Below are positions 53,046 to 61,812 of a stretch of DNA of 64,000 nucleotides, in pieces (the first letter of the stretch is position 1; each line of letters begins with the position of its first letter). The notes beneath the pieces are model-generated. The model saw nothing but the letters and a program-made list of their open reading frames with translations, had not been told where the DNA came from and made no database searches. The stretch is taken from the NCBI RefSeq assembly GCF_029626265.1, contig NZ_JARUBN010000001.1, forward strand, positions 6,947,001 through 7,011,000, written 5' to 3'. Both the position numbers and the translations under genes were made by a program. This DNA is from Micromonospora sp. WMMD1102 (GTDB lineage Bacteria; Actinomycetota; Actinomycetes; Mycobacteriales; Micromonosporaceae).

Positions 53046-54070
53046 ACGCGGGTCCGGACGACGCTCCCGACGCCCCGGGTGGCACACCGGACGGCACGGG
53101 CGCGGCACCGAGGACCCTGACCCGGCCGCTCGCCCCGGGTTGCCCGACGGAGTTCCGTAACCCCCGGCTGCTCGACGTGCTGGTGCCGACCCGCGACCGC
53201 CCCGCCGAACTCGCGGTCACGCTGGCCGGGCTGGCCGCCCAGTACCCAGCCGAGCCCGGCACCGCCGGCGGGCCGGCGCCCGAGGACGGCCGGAGCGGGT
53301 CGGCGGCGTTCGGCGTGGTGGTCAGCGACCAGTCCGACGGGGAGCCGGGCTGGGCCGCACCGGCGGCGGCGACGATGGTCCGGGTACTCCGGCACCGGGG
53401 GCACCCGGTGCTGCTCACCCGGCGGCTGCCCCGGCGGGGCCTGGCCGAACACCGCGCCTACCTGCTGGCCGCCTCGGCGGCCCGGTACGTGCTCTTCCTC
53501 GACGACGACGTCTGGCTGGAACCCGGCACCGTCGACCGGCTGCTGACCGCCATCGGGGAACTCGACTGCGGCTTCGTCGGCAACGCGGTGCACGGGCTGT
53601 CCTATCTGGACGACGTACGCCCGGAGACGCACCGACACTACGTGGAGTGGGCGGGCCGGCCGGTGCCGGAGCGGCTGCACCCGGGGACGCCGGAGTGGCA
53701 CCGGGCGCAGATCCACTCGGCCGCGAACCTGCTGCACGTCACGCGGGCCCGGGCACTGCCGGCCGGGCAGTGGCGGGCGTACAAGGTCTCCTGGATCGGC
53801 GGCTGCGTGCTCTACGACCGGTCCCGGCTGTGCGCGGCGGGCGGGTTCGACTTCTGGACCCGGCTCGATCCGGGGCACCAGGGCGAGGACGTGGCGGCCC
53901 AGCTCGCCGTGCTGGCCGAGTACGCCGGAGCCGGCATCCTGCCCAGCGGCGCGTACCACCTGGAGGCGCCGACCACGGTCACCGAGCGGACCATGGAGGC
54001 GTGGGAGGTCACCGCGGGCCGGTCAGATCGGCCACCGCCGCCAGCACCTCCACCACCGGTACGTCGGTGA
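53042..54070 (+). CDS. Family-2 glycosyltransferase
   Basis: The 342-residue protein has a GT-A core: LDVLVPTRDRPAELAVTLAG, and YVLFLDDDVWLEPGT with the D-D-D metal motif near 155. WIGGCVLYDRSRLCAAGGFD is a conserved acceptor-side motif. The GTG start overlaps the hldE stop by four bases. The last 62 bases overlap the convergent GT9 gene. It likely builds a surface glycan with its neighbours. Confidence 0.87.
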   Translation: MNAGPDDAPDAPGGTPDGTGAAPRTLTRPLAPGCPTEFRNPRLLDVLVPTRDRPAELAVTLAGLAAQYPAEPGTAGGPAPEDGRSGSAAFGVVVSDQSDGEPGWAAPAAATMVRVLRHRGHPVLLTRRLPRRGLAEHRAYLLAASAARYVLFLDDDVWLEPGTVDRLLTAIGELDCGFVGNAVHGLSYLDDVRPETHRHYVEWAGRPVPERLHPGTPEWHRAQIHSAANLLHVTRARALPAGQWRAYKVSWIGGCVLYDRSRLCAAGGFDFWTRLDPGHQGEDVAAQLAVLAEYAGAGILPSGAYHLEAPTTVTERTMEAWEVTAGRSDRPPPPAPPPPVRR

Positions 54071-55115
54071 CGAAGGAGACCCGGTGCGGGCAGGCGGGGC
54101 CGCCGCCGCCCCGGGCCGGGTAGATCTCCCGGCTACAGTCCCGGCCGCAGACCGGGCAGTTCAGGGTCCACGAGATGATCGGCCGGTGCCGGTCGCGCAG
54201 CGGCACCGCACAGTTGATCATGTTGCCGACCCAGAAGATGCCGACGGTCGGGGTGTCCAGGGCGGCGGCGACGTGCACCGGCCCGGTGTCGTTGGAGACC
54301 ACCACCCGACAGCCGGCGTAACAGCCGACCAGCCCGCCCAGCGACAGCGCCCCGACCAGTGGACGGACCGGTCGGCGGGCCGCCGTCACCACCTGCTCGA
54401 CGATTTCCCGCTCCTCCGGGGTGCCGGTCACCAGCACCTCGTACCCGTCGTCGACCAGCTGGTCGGCGACCTCGGCGAACCGGTCCGGCGGCCAGCGGCG
54501 GCGCGGGTCGCTGGCCCCGGGGTGCAGGGCGATCCGGGGGCGATCCGGCTCGCCGAGCACCGCCCGCGCCTCGGCCAGGTCCGCCTCGGTGGCGACCAGC
54601 CGGGGCACCAGGCCGGCCGGGCCGGCACCGACCAGGCCGGCGACCTCCAGATAGCGGACCACCTCCGGCTGGTAGTAGACGTACCGGATCCAGCGGTCCA
54701 GCGGCGGCGCGTCCTCGCTGCGCAGCCCGGCGGTGACCCGGGCGCCGAGCGCCGCGACCAGCGGGTTGGAGTTGGCGCCGCCGCCGTGCATCTGGAGCGC
54801 GAGGTCGAAGCGCTCCCGGCGGGCCGCGTCGAGGAAGCCGGCCATCGACTCCGCCGACGGCTCCGCCTCGCCAATCCCGGCCACCCGGATGCCGTGCGCG
54901 GGCGGCACCACGAGTACCCGGTCGACCGGGCCGGGCCGGTCCCGCAGCAGGCGCTCGTGCCAGGGTGCACCGAGCAGCACCAGCTCGGCGTCGGGATAGC
55001 CGGCGCGCAGCGCGTCGAGCGCCGGCAGCGCGAAGATGAAGTCGCCGAGCGCGTTGGCCCGGAGTACGGCGATCCGCTCGACGCCGTCGACCAGATCGCG
55101 CACCCTGCCGATCAT
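54009..55115 (-). CDS. Family-9 glycosyltransferase (heptosyltransferase-like)
   Basis: The 368-residue protein is GT9, ADP-heptose:LPS heptosyltransferase-like: VLRANALGDFIFALPALDAL, RIALHPGASDPRRRWPPDRF (donor site), and VSNDTGPVHVAAALDTPTVG. A C-terminal Cys-rich segment (CPVCGRDCSREIYP and CPHR) is an extra feature, perhaps metal binding. ATG 55115 is the start. It converges over GT2. Together with hldE it suggests heptose-containing surface polysaccharide in a Gram-positive. Confidence 0.88.
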   Translation of the reverse strand: MIGRVRDLVDGVERIAVLRANALGDFIFALPALDALRAGYPDAELVLLGAPWHERLLRDRPGPVDRVLVVPPAHGIRVAGIGEAEPSAESMAGFLDAARRERFDLALQMHGGGANSNPLVAALGARVTAGLRSEDAPPLDRWIRYVYYQPEVVRYLEVAGLVGAGPAGLVPRLVATEADLAEARAVLGEPDRPRIALHPGASDPRRRWPPDRFAEVADQLVDDGYEVLVTGTPEEREIVEQVVTAARRPVRPLVGALSLGGLVGCYAGCRVVVSNDTGPVHVAAALDTPTVGIFWVGNMINCAVPLRDRHRPIISWTLNCPVCGRDCSREIYPARGGGGPACPHRVSFVTDVPVVEVLAAVADLTGPR

Positions 55116-55126
55116 CCGCCGTCCGC

Positions 55127-55753
55127 TCAGCGCGCGACCGGGGGCGTCGGGGTGCCGGCCGCGGTGTCCGGCCGGTGCAGTTCCCGGTCGGCGGCCGGGT
55201 CCACGGCTCCGGGCCGGCCCCCACCGGTACGCCCGGCGCGCTGGCCGGGGTCGTAGCTCCGGCTGCCGATGGTGATGGTCCGCCGGCCCGGCCGGGTTGT
55301 CTTCGGCAGGACGACGGTGAGCAGTCCGTGGTCCATCACGGCGTCGATCCGGTCCGGGTCGACCGGTGCCGGCAGCTGCACCCGGTGCTCGAAGGCCCGG
55401 GTCTGCGATCCGCTGCCGGCCATCCCGTGATCCGCGTTGACCTCGGCCTCGGAGCGGGCCCGGATGCAGAGTTCCCGGTCGTCGAGTTCCAGGGCAACCT
55501 CCTCGGGTGCCACCCCGGGCAGCCGGGCCAGCACCGTCCAGCCGCCCTCGCTCGGCCGGAGTTCGACGTCGGGCTGCCCGCTCCGCCCGCCGACCAGCGC
55601 GGAGCCGACCAGCCGGCCCAGTTCCGCGCGGAGCGCCTGCAACTCGCCGAACGGGTCCCAACCCCGGTCTCCGCCCCGGTCGCCAAAGCGCACCCCGCTC
55701 TGGTCCCCGCCCCGGCCCGTGCTCTGCTCCCCGCCGCGTCCTGGCTCAGTCAT
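55127..55753 (-). CDS. Hsp20/alpha-crystallin family chaperone
   Basis: A 208-residue small heat-shock protein. The alpha-crystallin domain spans about 58-155: WTVLARLPGVAPEEVALELD, ELCIRARSEAE, and VDPDRIDAVMDHGLLTVVLP ending with an AxxxxGxLTVxxP motif. Flanking segments are Gly/Arg-rich. ATG 55751-55753 follows GGAGGAGAG. It lies upstream of GT9 in the same direction, 11 bases away. Confidence 0.88.
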   Translation of the reverse strand: MTEPGRGGEQSTGRGGDQSGVRFGDRGGDRGWDPFGELQALRAELGRLVGSALVGGRSGQPDVELRPSEGGWTVLARLPGVAPEEVALELDDRELCIRARSEAEVNADHGMAGSGSQTRAFEHRVQLPAPVDPDRIDAVMDHGLLTVVLPKTTRPGRRTITIGSRSYDPGQRAGRTGGGRPGAVDPAADRELHRPDTAAGTPTPPVAR

Positions 55754-55803
55754 GCCGCCATCTCTCCTCCCGTTGTCGTCCTGCCGTTCGCCGGATCCAC
55801 CCG

Positions 55804-55864
55804 GCCGCCGCCCACCGCCCACCGCCCACCGCGCAACCGCCCGGCACCCGGCACCCGGCACCCG
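55804..55864. repeat. Short tandem repeats (CCGCCCA and CGGCACC)
   Basis: Two short arrays follow one another in the gap upstream of the Hsp20 gene: about three CCACCGCC-type units near 55809-55831 and three CGGCACC units near 55842-55862. They probably arose by slippage. No coding role is seen. Confidence 0.6.
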
Positions 55865-55896
55865 GGCAGCTCGGTCGGCGCGGTCGTCCGTGCGGT

Positions 55897-56415
55897 TCAG
55901 CCCTGATCGGTCCGGTCCGCCGAGGCGGCGGCGGTGGTCCGGGGGCGCAGCGAACTCGGCGCGTTCAGGCCGGCGTCCGGGTCCACCCCGACGCCGAGCC
56001 GGTCCACCAGTTCGCCGCCGAGCCAGGCGCCGAGCCCCGCGCCGGCGACCGCCACCACCTCGATCGCGACCAGCGCTCCGCCGGCCGCCCGGGTCTCCGC
56101 GGCCAGCCGTACCGCCCAGACGGCGGCGAAGAGCAGCAGCACGGCGAAGTTGGTCGCGGCGTGTGCCACCCCGACCCGCTTGGCCCGGGTACCGGACGGC
56201 ACGGCCAGCAGATCGACGGCGCCGGCCGCCGCCGCCAGTACGCCGCCGATCAGGCCGACCAGGATGTTCCAGTACGCCAACTCGCCGAGGAACGCCGGTC
56301 CGCCGGCCACGTCGACGACGTCGAAGATCGTGGCGGCCACGAAGAGGGCGATCGGGAACATCACCAGCATCGGATGGACCGGGTGCCCGAGCACCTTGAA
56401 TCGGCTCTCCATCAT
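55897..56415 (-). CDS. DUF2231 membrane protein
   Basis: A 172-residue protein with four hydrophobic helices. The start MESRFKVLGHPVHPMLVMFP is the diagnostic DUF2231 motif. The loop near 75-95 contains a Ser/Thr-Lys patch. ATG 56415 follows GGGAGGC; two adjacent ATGs are possible. DUF2231 proteins are inner-membrane proteins of unknown function, sometimes with haem-like histidines. The 218-bp stretch above it carries degenerate GCCTCGCTGCT direct repeats and no gene. Confidence 0.85.
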   Translation of the reverse strand: MMESRFKVLGHPVHPMLVMFPIALFVAATIFDVVDVAGGPAFLGELAYWNILVGLIGGVLAAAAGAVDLLAVPSGTRAKRVGVAHAATNFAVLLLFAAVWAVRLAAETRAAGGALVAIEVVAVAGAGLGAWLGGELVDRLGVGVDPDAGLNAPSSLRPRTTAAASADRTDQG

Positions 56416-56633
56416 CGTCGCCTCCCAGGCGCCGGTCGAGACGGCTGCACGCGCTGCTGACGCGGTACCCGAATTGTCCGCCAGCAAACCCTCCGTACCG
56501 AGGTCATCCGCTATTTCCGGGCTACTCGGCCGGGAGGCCGGCGGGGAGTCGGCCGCGCCTCGCTGCTCGGCAGGGGCGTCGGGCAGGTCGTCCGTCGCGC
56601 CTCGCTGCTTGCCAGGGAGTCGGGGCGCGGGCG

Positions 56634-57773
56634 TCAGTCGCGCCTCGGCTCGGTCACCCGCCAGCGGCCGTCGGTGCTGGTCGCGGCCCAGCCACTGCCG
56701 CCGGCCACCCAGAGGCGCCCGTCGGCCACCCCGGCCGCGGAACCGTCCGGCACCGTGATCGCCTCTCCCCTGCTGAACGACCGGCCGCCGTCCCGGCTGA
56801 CCCAGGCGGCGAACCTACCGTCCTCCTCCCAGCCGCCGACCAGCAGGTCTCCGCCGGAGTTGACGGTGGCGGCCTCCGCCGACTCCCAGGCCACGTAGGT
56901 GGCGAACCACGCCTCGCCGCCGTCGTCGGTGCGGTAGACGGCCGCCCCGTCCGGGCAGTCGCCGACCACGTACGCCTGCTCCGGCCCGACGGCCACCAGC
57001 AGCGCGCGTGCCACGCTGGCCGGGAACGGGGCGGACCACCGCCAGTTCCGCCCGGAGTCGTCGCTGCGGGCCACCTTCGGCACCGCCGGCTGCCCGTCCC
57101 CGCCGGGGGCGCTGCCGGGAAGCAGCGCCCAGAGGGTGCCGTCGGACGCCCGCCGGAGCAGACCGGCGCCGTCCGCCGGTCCGGCGAGCGTGTCGGGCTG
57201 GTACAGCGTGCCGGTGTCCGGGTCGACGAGCTGGCCGGGCACGTCCCCCTGCTCCCGGGCCTGCGGCGGCACGCTGCCGCCGGTCCGGACCCGTTCCTCC
57301 TCCCGGTGCCAGCTCTCCCCGGCGTCCCGGGTCAGGTACCGCGCGCCCTGCACCTCGGCGGCGAACACCCGGGGACCGAGCAGCCGGTAGGAGGTGGTGG
57401 TCGGGGCGCCACAGTCCCGCCACGGGACCGGCCCCCGGTACGGCGACCAGGTCCGGCCGCCGTCCGTGGTGACGCTGAACTCTGCCGCGCACTCGCCGTA
57501 CCGGACGGTGACCACGGTGCCCCGGTCGAGCACGGCGGTCGCGGTGCGGACGCCGGCCCGGGTGCCGTCCTCGGCCGGCACGGCGGTCAGGTTGACGCCG
57601 CGGAGCACCGGCACCGCGGTCACCGCGACCAGCGCCGTCATGGCGACGGCGGCGGCGGAGAGGAGCGCCCGGCGGCGGCGGACCCGGCGGGCCGCCCGGC
57701 CGACCAGGTCGGTCAGGGGCGGTTGGCGGACGGTCCGGGCCACCTCGACGACGTCGAACGGGTACGTCTGCAT
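56634..57773 (-). CDS. Membrane-anchored BNR/sialidase-like protein (intact copy 2)
   Basis: The 379-residue protein starts at 57771-57773. After a cytoplasmic N-terminal 35 residues (YPFDVVEVARTVRQPPLTDL) and a transmembrane helix (LLSAAAVAMTALVAVTAVPV), the extracytoplasmic part has several Asp-box repeats: SVTTDGGRTWSPYRG, LTRDAGESWHREEE, ARSDDSGRNWRWS, YRTDDGGEAWFATYV and SRDGGRSFSRG. This is a beta-propeller of the sialidase/YCF48 type. Its start overlaps the sigma gene stop by one base. It may sense the cell exterior and restrain the sigma factor; there is no direct proof. Confidence 0.8.
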   Translation of the reverse strand: MQTYPFDVVEVARTVRQPPLTDLVGRAARRVRRRRALLSAAAVAMTALVAVTAVPVLRGVNLTAVPAEDGTRAGVRTATAVLDRGTVVTVRYGECAAEFSVTTDGGRTWSPYRGPVPWRDCGAPTTTSYRLLGPRVFAAEVQGARYLTRDAGESWHREEERVRTGGSVPPQAREQGDVPGQLVDPDTGTLYQPDTLAGPADGAGLLRRASDGTLWALLPGSAPGGDGQPAVPKVARSDDSGRNWRWSAPFPASVARALLVAVGPEQAYVVGDCPDGAAVYRTDDGGEAWFATYVAWESAEAATVNSGGDLLVGGWEEDGRFAAWVSRDGGRSFSRGEAITVPDGSAAGVADGRLWVAGGSGWAATSTDGRWRVTEPRRD

Positions 57774-58276
57774 CACTTGCTCCCGGAGCGCACGAGTTCG
57801 GCCGGCCCGGTGAGGAGAGCGGCCAGGGCGGTACGGCCACGGGACAGCCGCGACTTGACCGTGCCCACCGACACGTCGAGGGTGCGGGCGACCTCGTCGA
57901 CGGGCAGGTCCACCAGGTAGTGCAGGGCGATGGCGTGTCGCTGGCCGGTCGGCAGCCTGCGTAGCGCGGTCATCAGCGCGATGTGCTCGGGAGAGGAGTC
58001 CGGCACCACCGGTGGTGGCCCGACCCGGCGCAGCAGCCGGTCCAGGGTCCGCCGCCGCCGGTGCCGGGTGTGCGCCAGGTTCACCGCCACCCGGCGCAGC
58101 CACGACTCCGGGTTCTCCAGGTCGGCGAACCTCTCCGGCGCGCTCAGCGCCCGGACGAACGCCTCCTGCACCACCTCCTGCGCCTCGTTCAGGTCGCCGG
58201 TTACGGCATACAGCTGGACGGTCAGGCGCCGGAAGCTGGCGGCGTACACCTCGGCAATCGCGATCGCATGCGTCAC
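57773..58276 (-). CDS. ECF RNA polymerase sigma factor (SigE-like), copy 2
   Basis: A 167-residue ECF sigma factor closely resembling the one at 44566. Region 2 has VTGDLNEAQEVVQEAFVRAL and NPESWLRRVAVNLAH. Region 4 has RLPTGQRHAIALHYLVDLPV and VARTLDVSVGTVKSRLSRGR. The GTG at 58274-58276 follows GAGAGGGGCG. Its stop overlaps the BNR start (TGATG), so translation is coupled. Upstream, a 20-bp palindrome lies in the gap shared with the esterase. Confidence 0.92.
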   Translation of the reverse strand: MTHAIAIAEVYAASFRRLTVQLYAVTGDLNEAQEVVQEAFVRALSAPERFADLENPESWLRRVAVNLAHTRHRRRRTLDRLLRRVGPPPVVPDSSPEHIALMTALRRLPTGQRHAIALHYLVDLPVDEVARTLDVSVGTVKSRLSRGRTALAALLTGPAELVRSGSK

Positions 58277-58480
58277 CAGTCGCCCCTCTCCCTCACCTCT
58301 TCCACCATCGAGAGGCGTCGAAAGGTTCCACAACCGAGCGACGTCGAAGGTTCCGAGATGTTCCCGGCGAACCCGCCACAGTGCCGCGACATCCTGGCGG
58401 AACACCGTGACCAGGAGCAACCCGACGGTCGTCGCCGTGGACACCCTTGACACCGTCGGGCACAGCCAGCCACACTACGC

Positions 58481-58517
58481 CTGCTAATTCGATTTAGCAG
58501 AGATTCAGGTTTATAAC
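58481..58517. promoter_or_regulatory. Palindrome and promoter-like elements before the secreted esterase
   Basis: CTGCTAA at 58481-58487 and TTAGCAG at 58494-58500 form seven-base arms around a six-base centre. A TATAAC -10-like hexamer follows at 58512-58517, so the palindrome would overlap a -35 region. It lies in the 345-bp gap (58277-58621) between the ECF gene and the esterase. No gene is present in the gap. Confidence 0.5.
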
Positions 58518-58621
58518 ATGGCAGAACTGGGCGAACAGTGAGGAAAACCCAGCTGGCCCGCGCACAACACGACGGAGTCGGGATCGGACCACAGAGCCAG
58601 ACCACAGAGGAGTGGGAGCAG

Positions 58622-60250
58622 ATGAAGATGGCGATCGCAGGACGCAGGCTCAGGCGTGCGATCTCGTTGCTCGCGTTCATGTCACTCGGTGCGGGCGCCA
58701 TCGTCCCCGCGCCGGCCGTCGCGGCGGCAGGTGGACACCGGATCGTGGAGGGCGCGACCGTCCGGGCGGATCGCGGTTCGCCGACCGGATACACCGTCAG
58801 GTTCGTCTACCGCAATCCCCACGCCACCCAGGTCCGCCTGGCCGGGGACCTGACCCTGCTAGACGTCGACACCGGCAACACGCGGTATCAGCCGGAAGCG
58901 TGGCAGACGGGGCGGTACCACTCCGGGGGTACCGAGTTCCTCAGGGACATGACCAGGGATTCGAAGGGATACTGGTCGGTCTCCGTACCCCTGCACGCCG
59001 GAGCCCTCAGCTACTGGTACCGGGTCTGGGACCCGACCCGGGGTTGGGAGAACAAGCGGATCTGGGATCCCGCCTCGACGAACCCCCGACCCCCCGGCGA
59101 GTCCTCGTTCCGGGTTCGGAACAACGACGTGCTCGACGCCGTGTACGTGCCGTACGCCCGGAAGCAGAACGACCCGGTGCTGAAGGAGCGCGCGGAGTAC
59201 GAGCTGCCGGTGGCCAACCCCTCCCGGCGCGGCACCGTCCAGTACGTGCCGTACACCACCATCCTCGGCGACAGCGGCCACTACCTCGGCATCTACCTGC
59301 CGGCCGGCTACGATCCCGACCGCGCGGAGCCCTACAAGGTGGCGTATCTGGCGCACGGCATCTTCGGTGACGAGACCGACCTCATGGTTCCGGCGAACGT
59401 GCCGAACATCCTGGACAACATGACGGCGAAGGGCGAGATCGAACCGACGGTGGTTGTCACGATGGGAAACCACTTCACCGGCACCAGCCTCGGCTTCGCC
59501 TCCTACAACCAGACCAACGCCGCCAACAACCTGGTCCAGACGATCCTTCCGCTCGTCGAGAGCAACTACAACGTCTCGACCGAGCGGGCCGGGCGCGCCT
59601 ACGCCGGGTTCTCCTACGGCGGGATGACCGGCGCCCACGTAATCAGGGCCTACCCGACCACGTTCGCGTTCTACGGACACTTCTCCGGGAATCCGTTCCT
59701 CAGCGCGCAGGACTACGACAACATCGCGAACGCGGTCGGGGACGACGACCTCTTCGTGTTCCTCGGCAACGGCGTCTTCGAGGGCAACCTCGACGCCCAG
59801 AACGCCATCGCGGACAACTTCAGGGCGCGCGGGTACGCTGCCGCGACGGCCCAGGTTCCCGGCGCGCACGACGGGATGACGGCGGGGCAGCTGTTCACGA
59901 TTTTCGCCCGGGACCACCTGTGGTCGGGGGTCGACTCCGTGCCGGGCACCGCACGGGTCGTGGTCAAGGCGAAAGCCACGCCCGCGTCGGTCGTCCGTGG
60001 TGGCACGTTCACGTTGCAGGTCGAGGTCAGACCGCGAACCCAGCACCGGAAGGCGCCGAAGCCGACCGGTGAGGTCGCCGTCACCTTCGGCGGCGCCACC
60101 CGGCTGGTTCCGTTGACCGGTGGTGCGGCGGTCGTCAAGCTGCCGACCACCGGACTGCCCGTGGGGTCCTACCCGGTCCACGTCGCCTACTCCGGTGACC
60201 CGACCTACGCGCCCGGCAGGGCGGTCCTGCAACAGCTGCGCGTCCGATAG
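58622..60250 (+). CDS. Secreted esterase with N-terminal E-set and C-terminal Ig-like domain
   Basis: The 542-residue protein has a signal peptide (RAISLLAFMSLGAGAIVPAP). Residues 45-180 form an E-set/CBM48-like domain (ATQVRLAGDLTLLDVDTGNT, and YWSVSVPLHAGALSYWYRVW). Residues 200-440 are an esterase D-like alpha/beta hydrolase with AYAGFSYGGM (Ser331). A C-terminal Ig-like repeat (about 450-540) ends in GSYPVHVAYSGDPTYAPGRA. This architecture resembles secreted feruloyl-esterase-like enzymes. ATG 58622 follows AGGAGTGGGAG. Confidence 0.85.
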   Translation: MKMAIAGRRLRRAISLLAFMSLGAGAIVPAPAVAAAGGHRIVEGATVRADRGSPTGYTVRFVYRNPHATQVRLAGDLTLLDVDTGNTRYQPEAWQTGRYHSGGTEFLRDMTRDSKGYWSVSVPLHAGALSYWYRVWDPTRGWENKRIWDPASTNPRPPGESSFRVRNNDVLDAVYVPYARKQNDPVLKERAEYELPVANPSRRGTVQYVPYTTILGDSGHYLGIYLPAGYDPDRAEPYKVAYLAHGIFGDETDLMVPANVPNILDNMTAKGEIEPTVVVTMGNHFTGTSLGFASYNQTNAANNLVQTILPLVESNYNVSTERAGRAYAGFSYGGMTGAHVIRAYPTTFAFYGHFSGNPFLSAQDYDNIANAVGDDDLFVFLGNGVFEGNLDAQNAIADNFRARGYAAATAQVPGAHDGMTAGQLFTIFARDHLWSGVDSVPGTARVVVKAKATPASVVRGGTFTLQVEVRPRTQHRKAPKPTGEVAVTFGGATRLVPLTGGAAVVKLPTTGLPVGSYPVHVAYSGDPTYAPGRAVLQQLRVR

Positions 60251-60259
60251 CCGGCCGGC

Positions 60260-60296
60260 ATGGTGGGCCGGCCATCTCCCGTGGCCGGTCCACCAT
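60260..60296. terminator. Stem-loop after the esterase gene
   Basis: ATGGTGGGCCGGCCA (60260-60274) pairs with TGGCCGGTCCACCAT (60282-60296), with one G-T mismatch, around a seven-base loop. It lies 10 bases after the stop. It is a good terminator-like hairpin for either strand. Confidence 0.6.
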
Positions 60297-60391
60297 CCGC
60301 GGCCCGCCCTTCCGGCGACGACAGCCCGTCCCGTCACGCATCCGCCGCGCCGCCCACGCCCGCCCCCGCGAGGACCCAGCTCCGCGAGGAC

Positions 60392-61072
60392 CTAGCTTCG
60401 CGGGATCACGGTGGTGGCCACGACCACGCTGTTGACGACGGTCGCCGTCACGGTGCGGGTCACGGCCTCCGCGGCGGCGCCAGCTCCCCAGTTGCCCTGC
60501 TCGAGTTCCTTGGCCCGCTTGATCACGGGTGACTTCCACGGGATCTCGCGGTGGAACTGCGGAAGGGTTCCGCTCGCCGACAGCAGTGCCGCGAGTGCGG
60601 CGACCCGGGCCGGCGGCTCGGCGCCTTCGACCAGGACCTGCCGGACCTCTTCGAGCAGGCGGGCCCGGCGTCCGTTCCTGCCCTCCCGCAGGGCGGTCGT
60701 CCGGAACAGGCCGAGCACCTTGCGGTCCTCCCGCTCGATGTCGCCGCGCTGGACGAGCCGCTCCAACACCGGCTGGCGCAGCGCCGGCCCGACTGCCGCA
60801 AGCAGCGTCTGCACGCCCCGGGGCTTGCCGGAGAGGTAGTCCCAGGCGGGGCGGAGGAGGTCGTCCGACGGGGCGGCGCCCTCGACGACCCGCACCCGGC
60901 TCCGGCCGGCCATCTCCACCCGCTGTCCGAGGGTGAGATCCGCGAGTACGGCGCCGGCGAGGACGTAGAAGAGGGTGTTCTCGCCCGCGATCGTCCCGGA
61001 GCTGGGCTGGAAGAGCAGGAGCAGGAGGTCTTCCGGCAGGGTCGGCGGGGTGAACTCGGAGTCGGTGGTCAT
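60392..61072 (-). CDS. GPP34 (GOLPH3/VPS74-like) protein
   Basis: A 226-residue all-helical GPP34 protein: TLPEDLLLLLFQPSSGTIAG, YVLAGAVLADLTLGQRVEMA, VLGLFRTTALREGRNGRRAR. Eukaryotic members bind PI4P and Golgi enzymes; the bacterial role is unknown. Its ATG overlaps the ABC permease stop, so it is the third gene of an ABC operon. That suggests a membrane-lipid-linked function, which is inference. Confidence 0.9.
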   Translation of the reverse strand: MTTDSEFTPPTLPEDLLLLLFQPSSGTIAGENTLFYVLAGAVLADLTLGQRVEMAGRSRVRVVEGAAPSDDLLRPAWDYLSGKPRGVQTLLAAVGPALRQPVLERLVQRGDIEREDRKVLGLFRTTALREGRNGRRARLLEEVRQVLVEGAEPPARVAALAALLSASGTLPQFHREIPWKSPVIKRAKELEQGNWGAGAAAEAVTRTVTATVVNSVVVATTVIPRS

Positions 61073-61788
61073 CGGCGGGGCTCCCAGCGGAAGAGTCGGG
61101 TGGCGAGTAGGACGGCGACGACCACCCAGCCCAGTGTCGGTCCGAGCAGCAGCAGGGAGTCGGTCACGGCGACGCCGCCGTTCCAGGCGTTCAACACCAG
61201 TTCGGTCGCGGAGCCGCCGGGCAGCAGCCGCTTGACCAGGGTGAGCTGTTCGGTGCCGCTGATGCCCACCCAGCTGGCGACGGCGATCACGCCGAGCGAG
61301 ACCGGCAGGGTGGTCACCTGGGCGTGCTCGGGAGAGTTGGTGAGTCCGGCGGTGGCCAGCGCCAGGCCGACCATCATGGCCACGGTCGCGAGGACCGCCA
61401 CCACCAGCAGGGGTACGTTGGCCGGTCCGTCGGCGACCACGGCCAGCGCGCTCAGGATCGCGGTCGCCTGCACCAGGGCGAGCACGGTGGCGGGCAGCAG
61501 CAGGCCGGTGAGGATCTCGCTGTCCCCGGCGGCGGTGGAGCGCAGCCGCTTGAGGAAGAGGTTCTGCCGCTGGGAAGCCAGGGTGGTGACGGCGGTGGCG
61601 TAGAGCCCGAACGCCGCCACCGTGAACAGGATGATCGCCGCGATGTAGCCGAGGCTGCCGATAGCGGTGAAGGTGTCGCGCTGGCGGACGAAGTACACGC
61701 TGACGGCTACCGGCATGATGAGGCTGGTGACAAGTACCAGCCGGTTCCGGAAGATCTGGATCAACTCGCTGGACGCGATGGACAACAC
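61069..61788 (-). CDS. ABC-2 type permease
   Basis: A 239-residue protein with six hydrophobic segments and the typical start SSELIQIFRNRLVLVTSLIM. QNLFLKRLRSTAAGDSEILT is the coupling region of drug/lipid exporters. It lies between the ATPase gene (24-bp gap) and the GPP34 gene (four-base overlap). With them it forms an exporter. Confidence 0.9.
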   Translation of the reverse strand: MLSIASSELIQIFRNRLVLVTSLIMPVAVSVYFVRQRDTFTAIGSLGYIAAIILFTVAAFGLYATAVTTLASQRQNLFLKRLRSTAAGDSEILTGLLLPATVLALVQATAILSALAVVADGPANVPLLVVAVLATVAMMVGLALATAGLTNSPEHAQVTTLPVSLGVIAVASWVGISGTEQLTLVKRLLPGGSATELVLNAWNGGVAVTDSLLLLGPTLGWVVVAVLLATRLFRWEPRR

Positions 61789-61812
61789 GGTGTCGTTCCT
61801 CTCGGGGACGGG

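Noticed and set aside
50325..53108. Very long minus-strand frame across hldE joined to the DJ-1 gene
   Set aside because: Only its last 182 codons (DJ-1/PfpI) are real; the rest is antisense to hldE caused by high GC.
56520..56633. GCCTCGCTGCT direct repeats upstream of the DUF2231 gene
   Set aside because: Degenerate, only two to three copies, no clear structure or array spacing; not a CRISPR.
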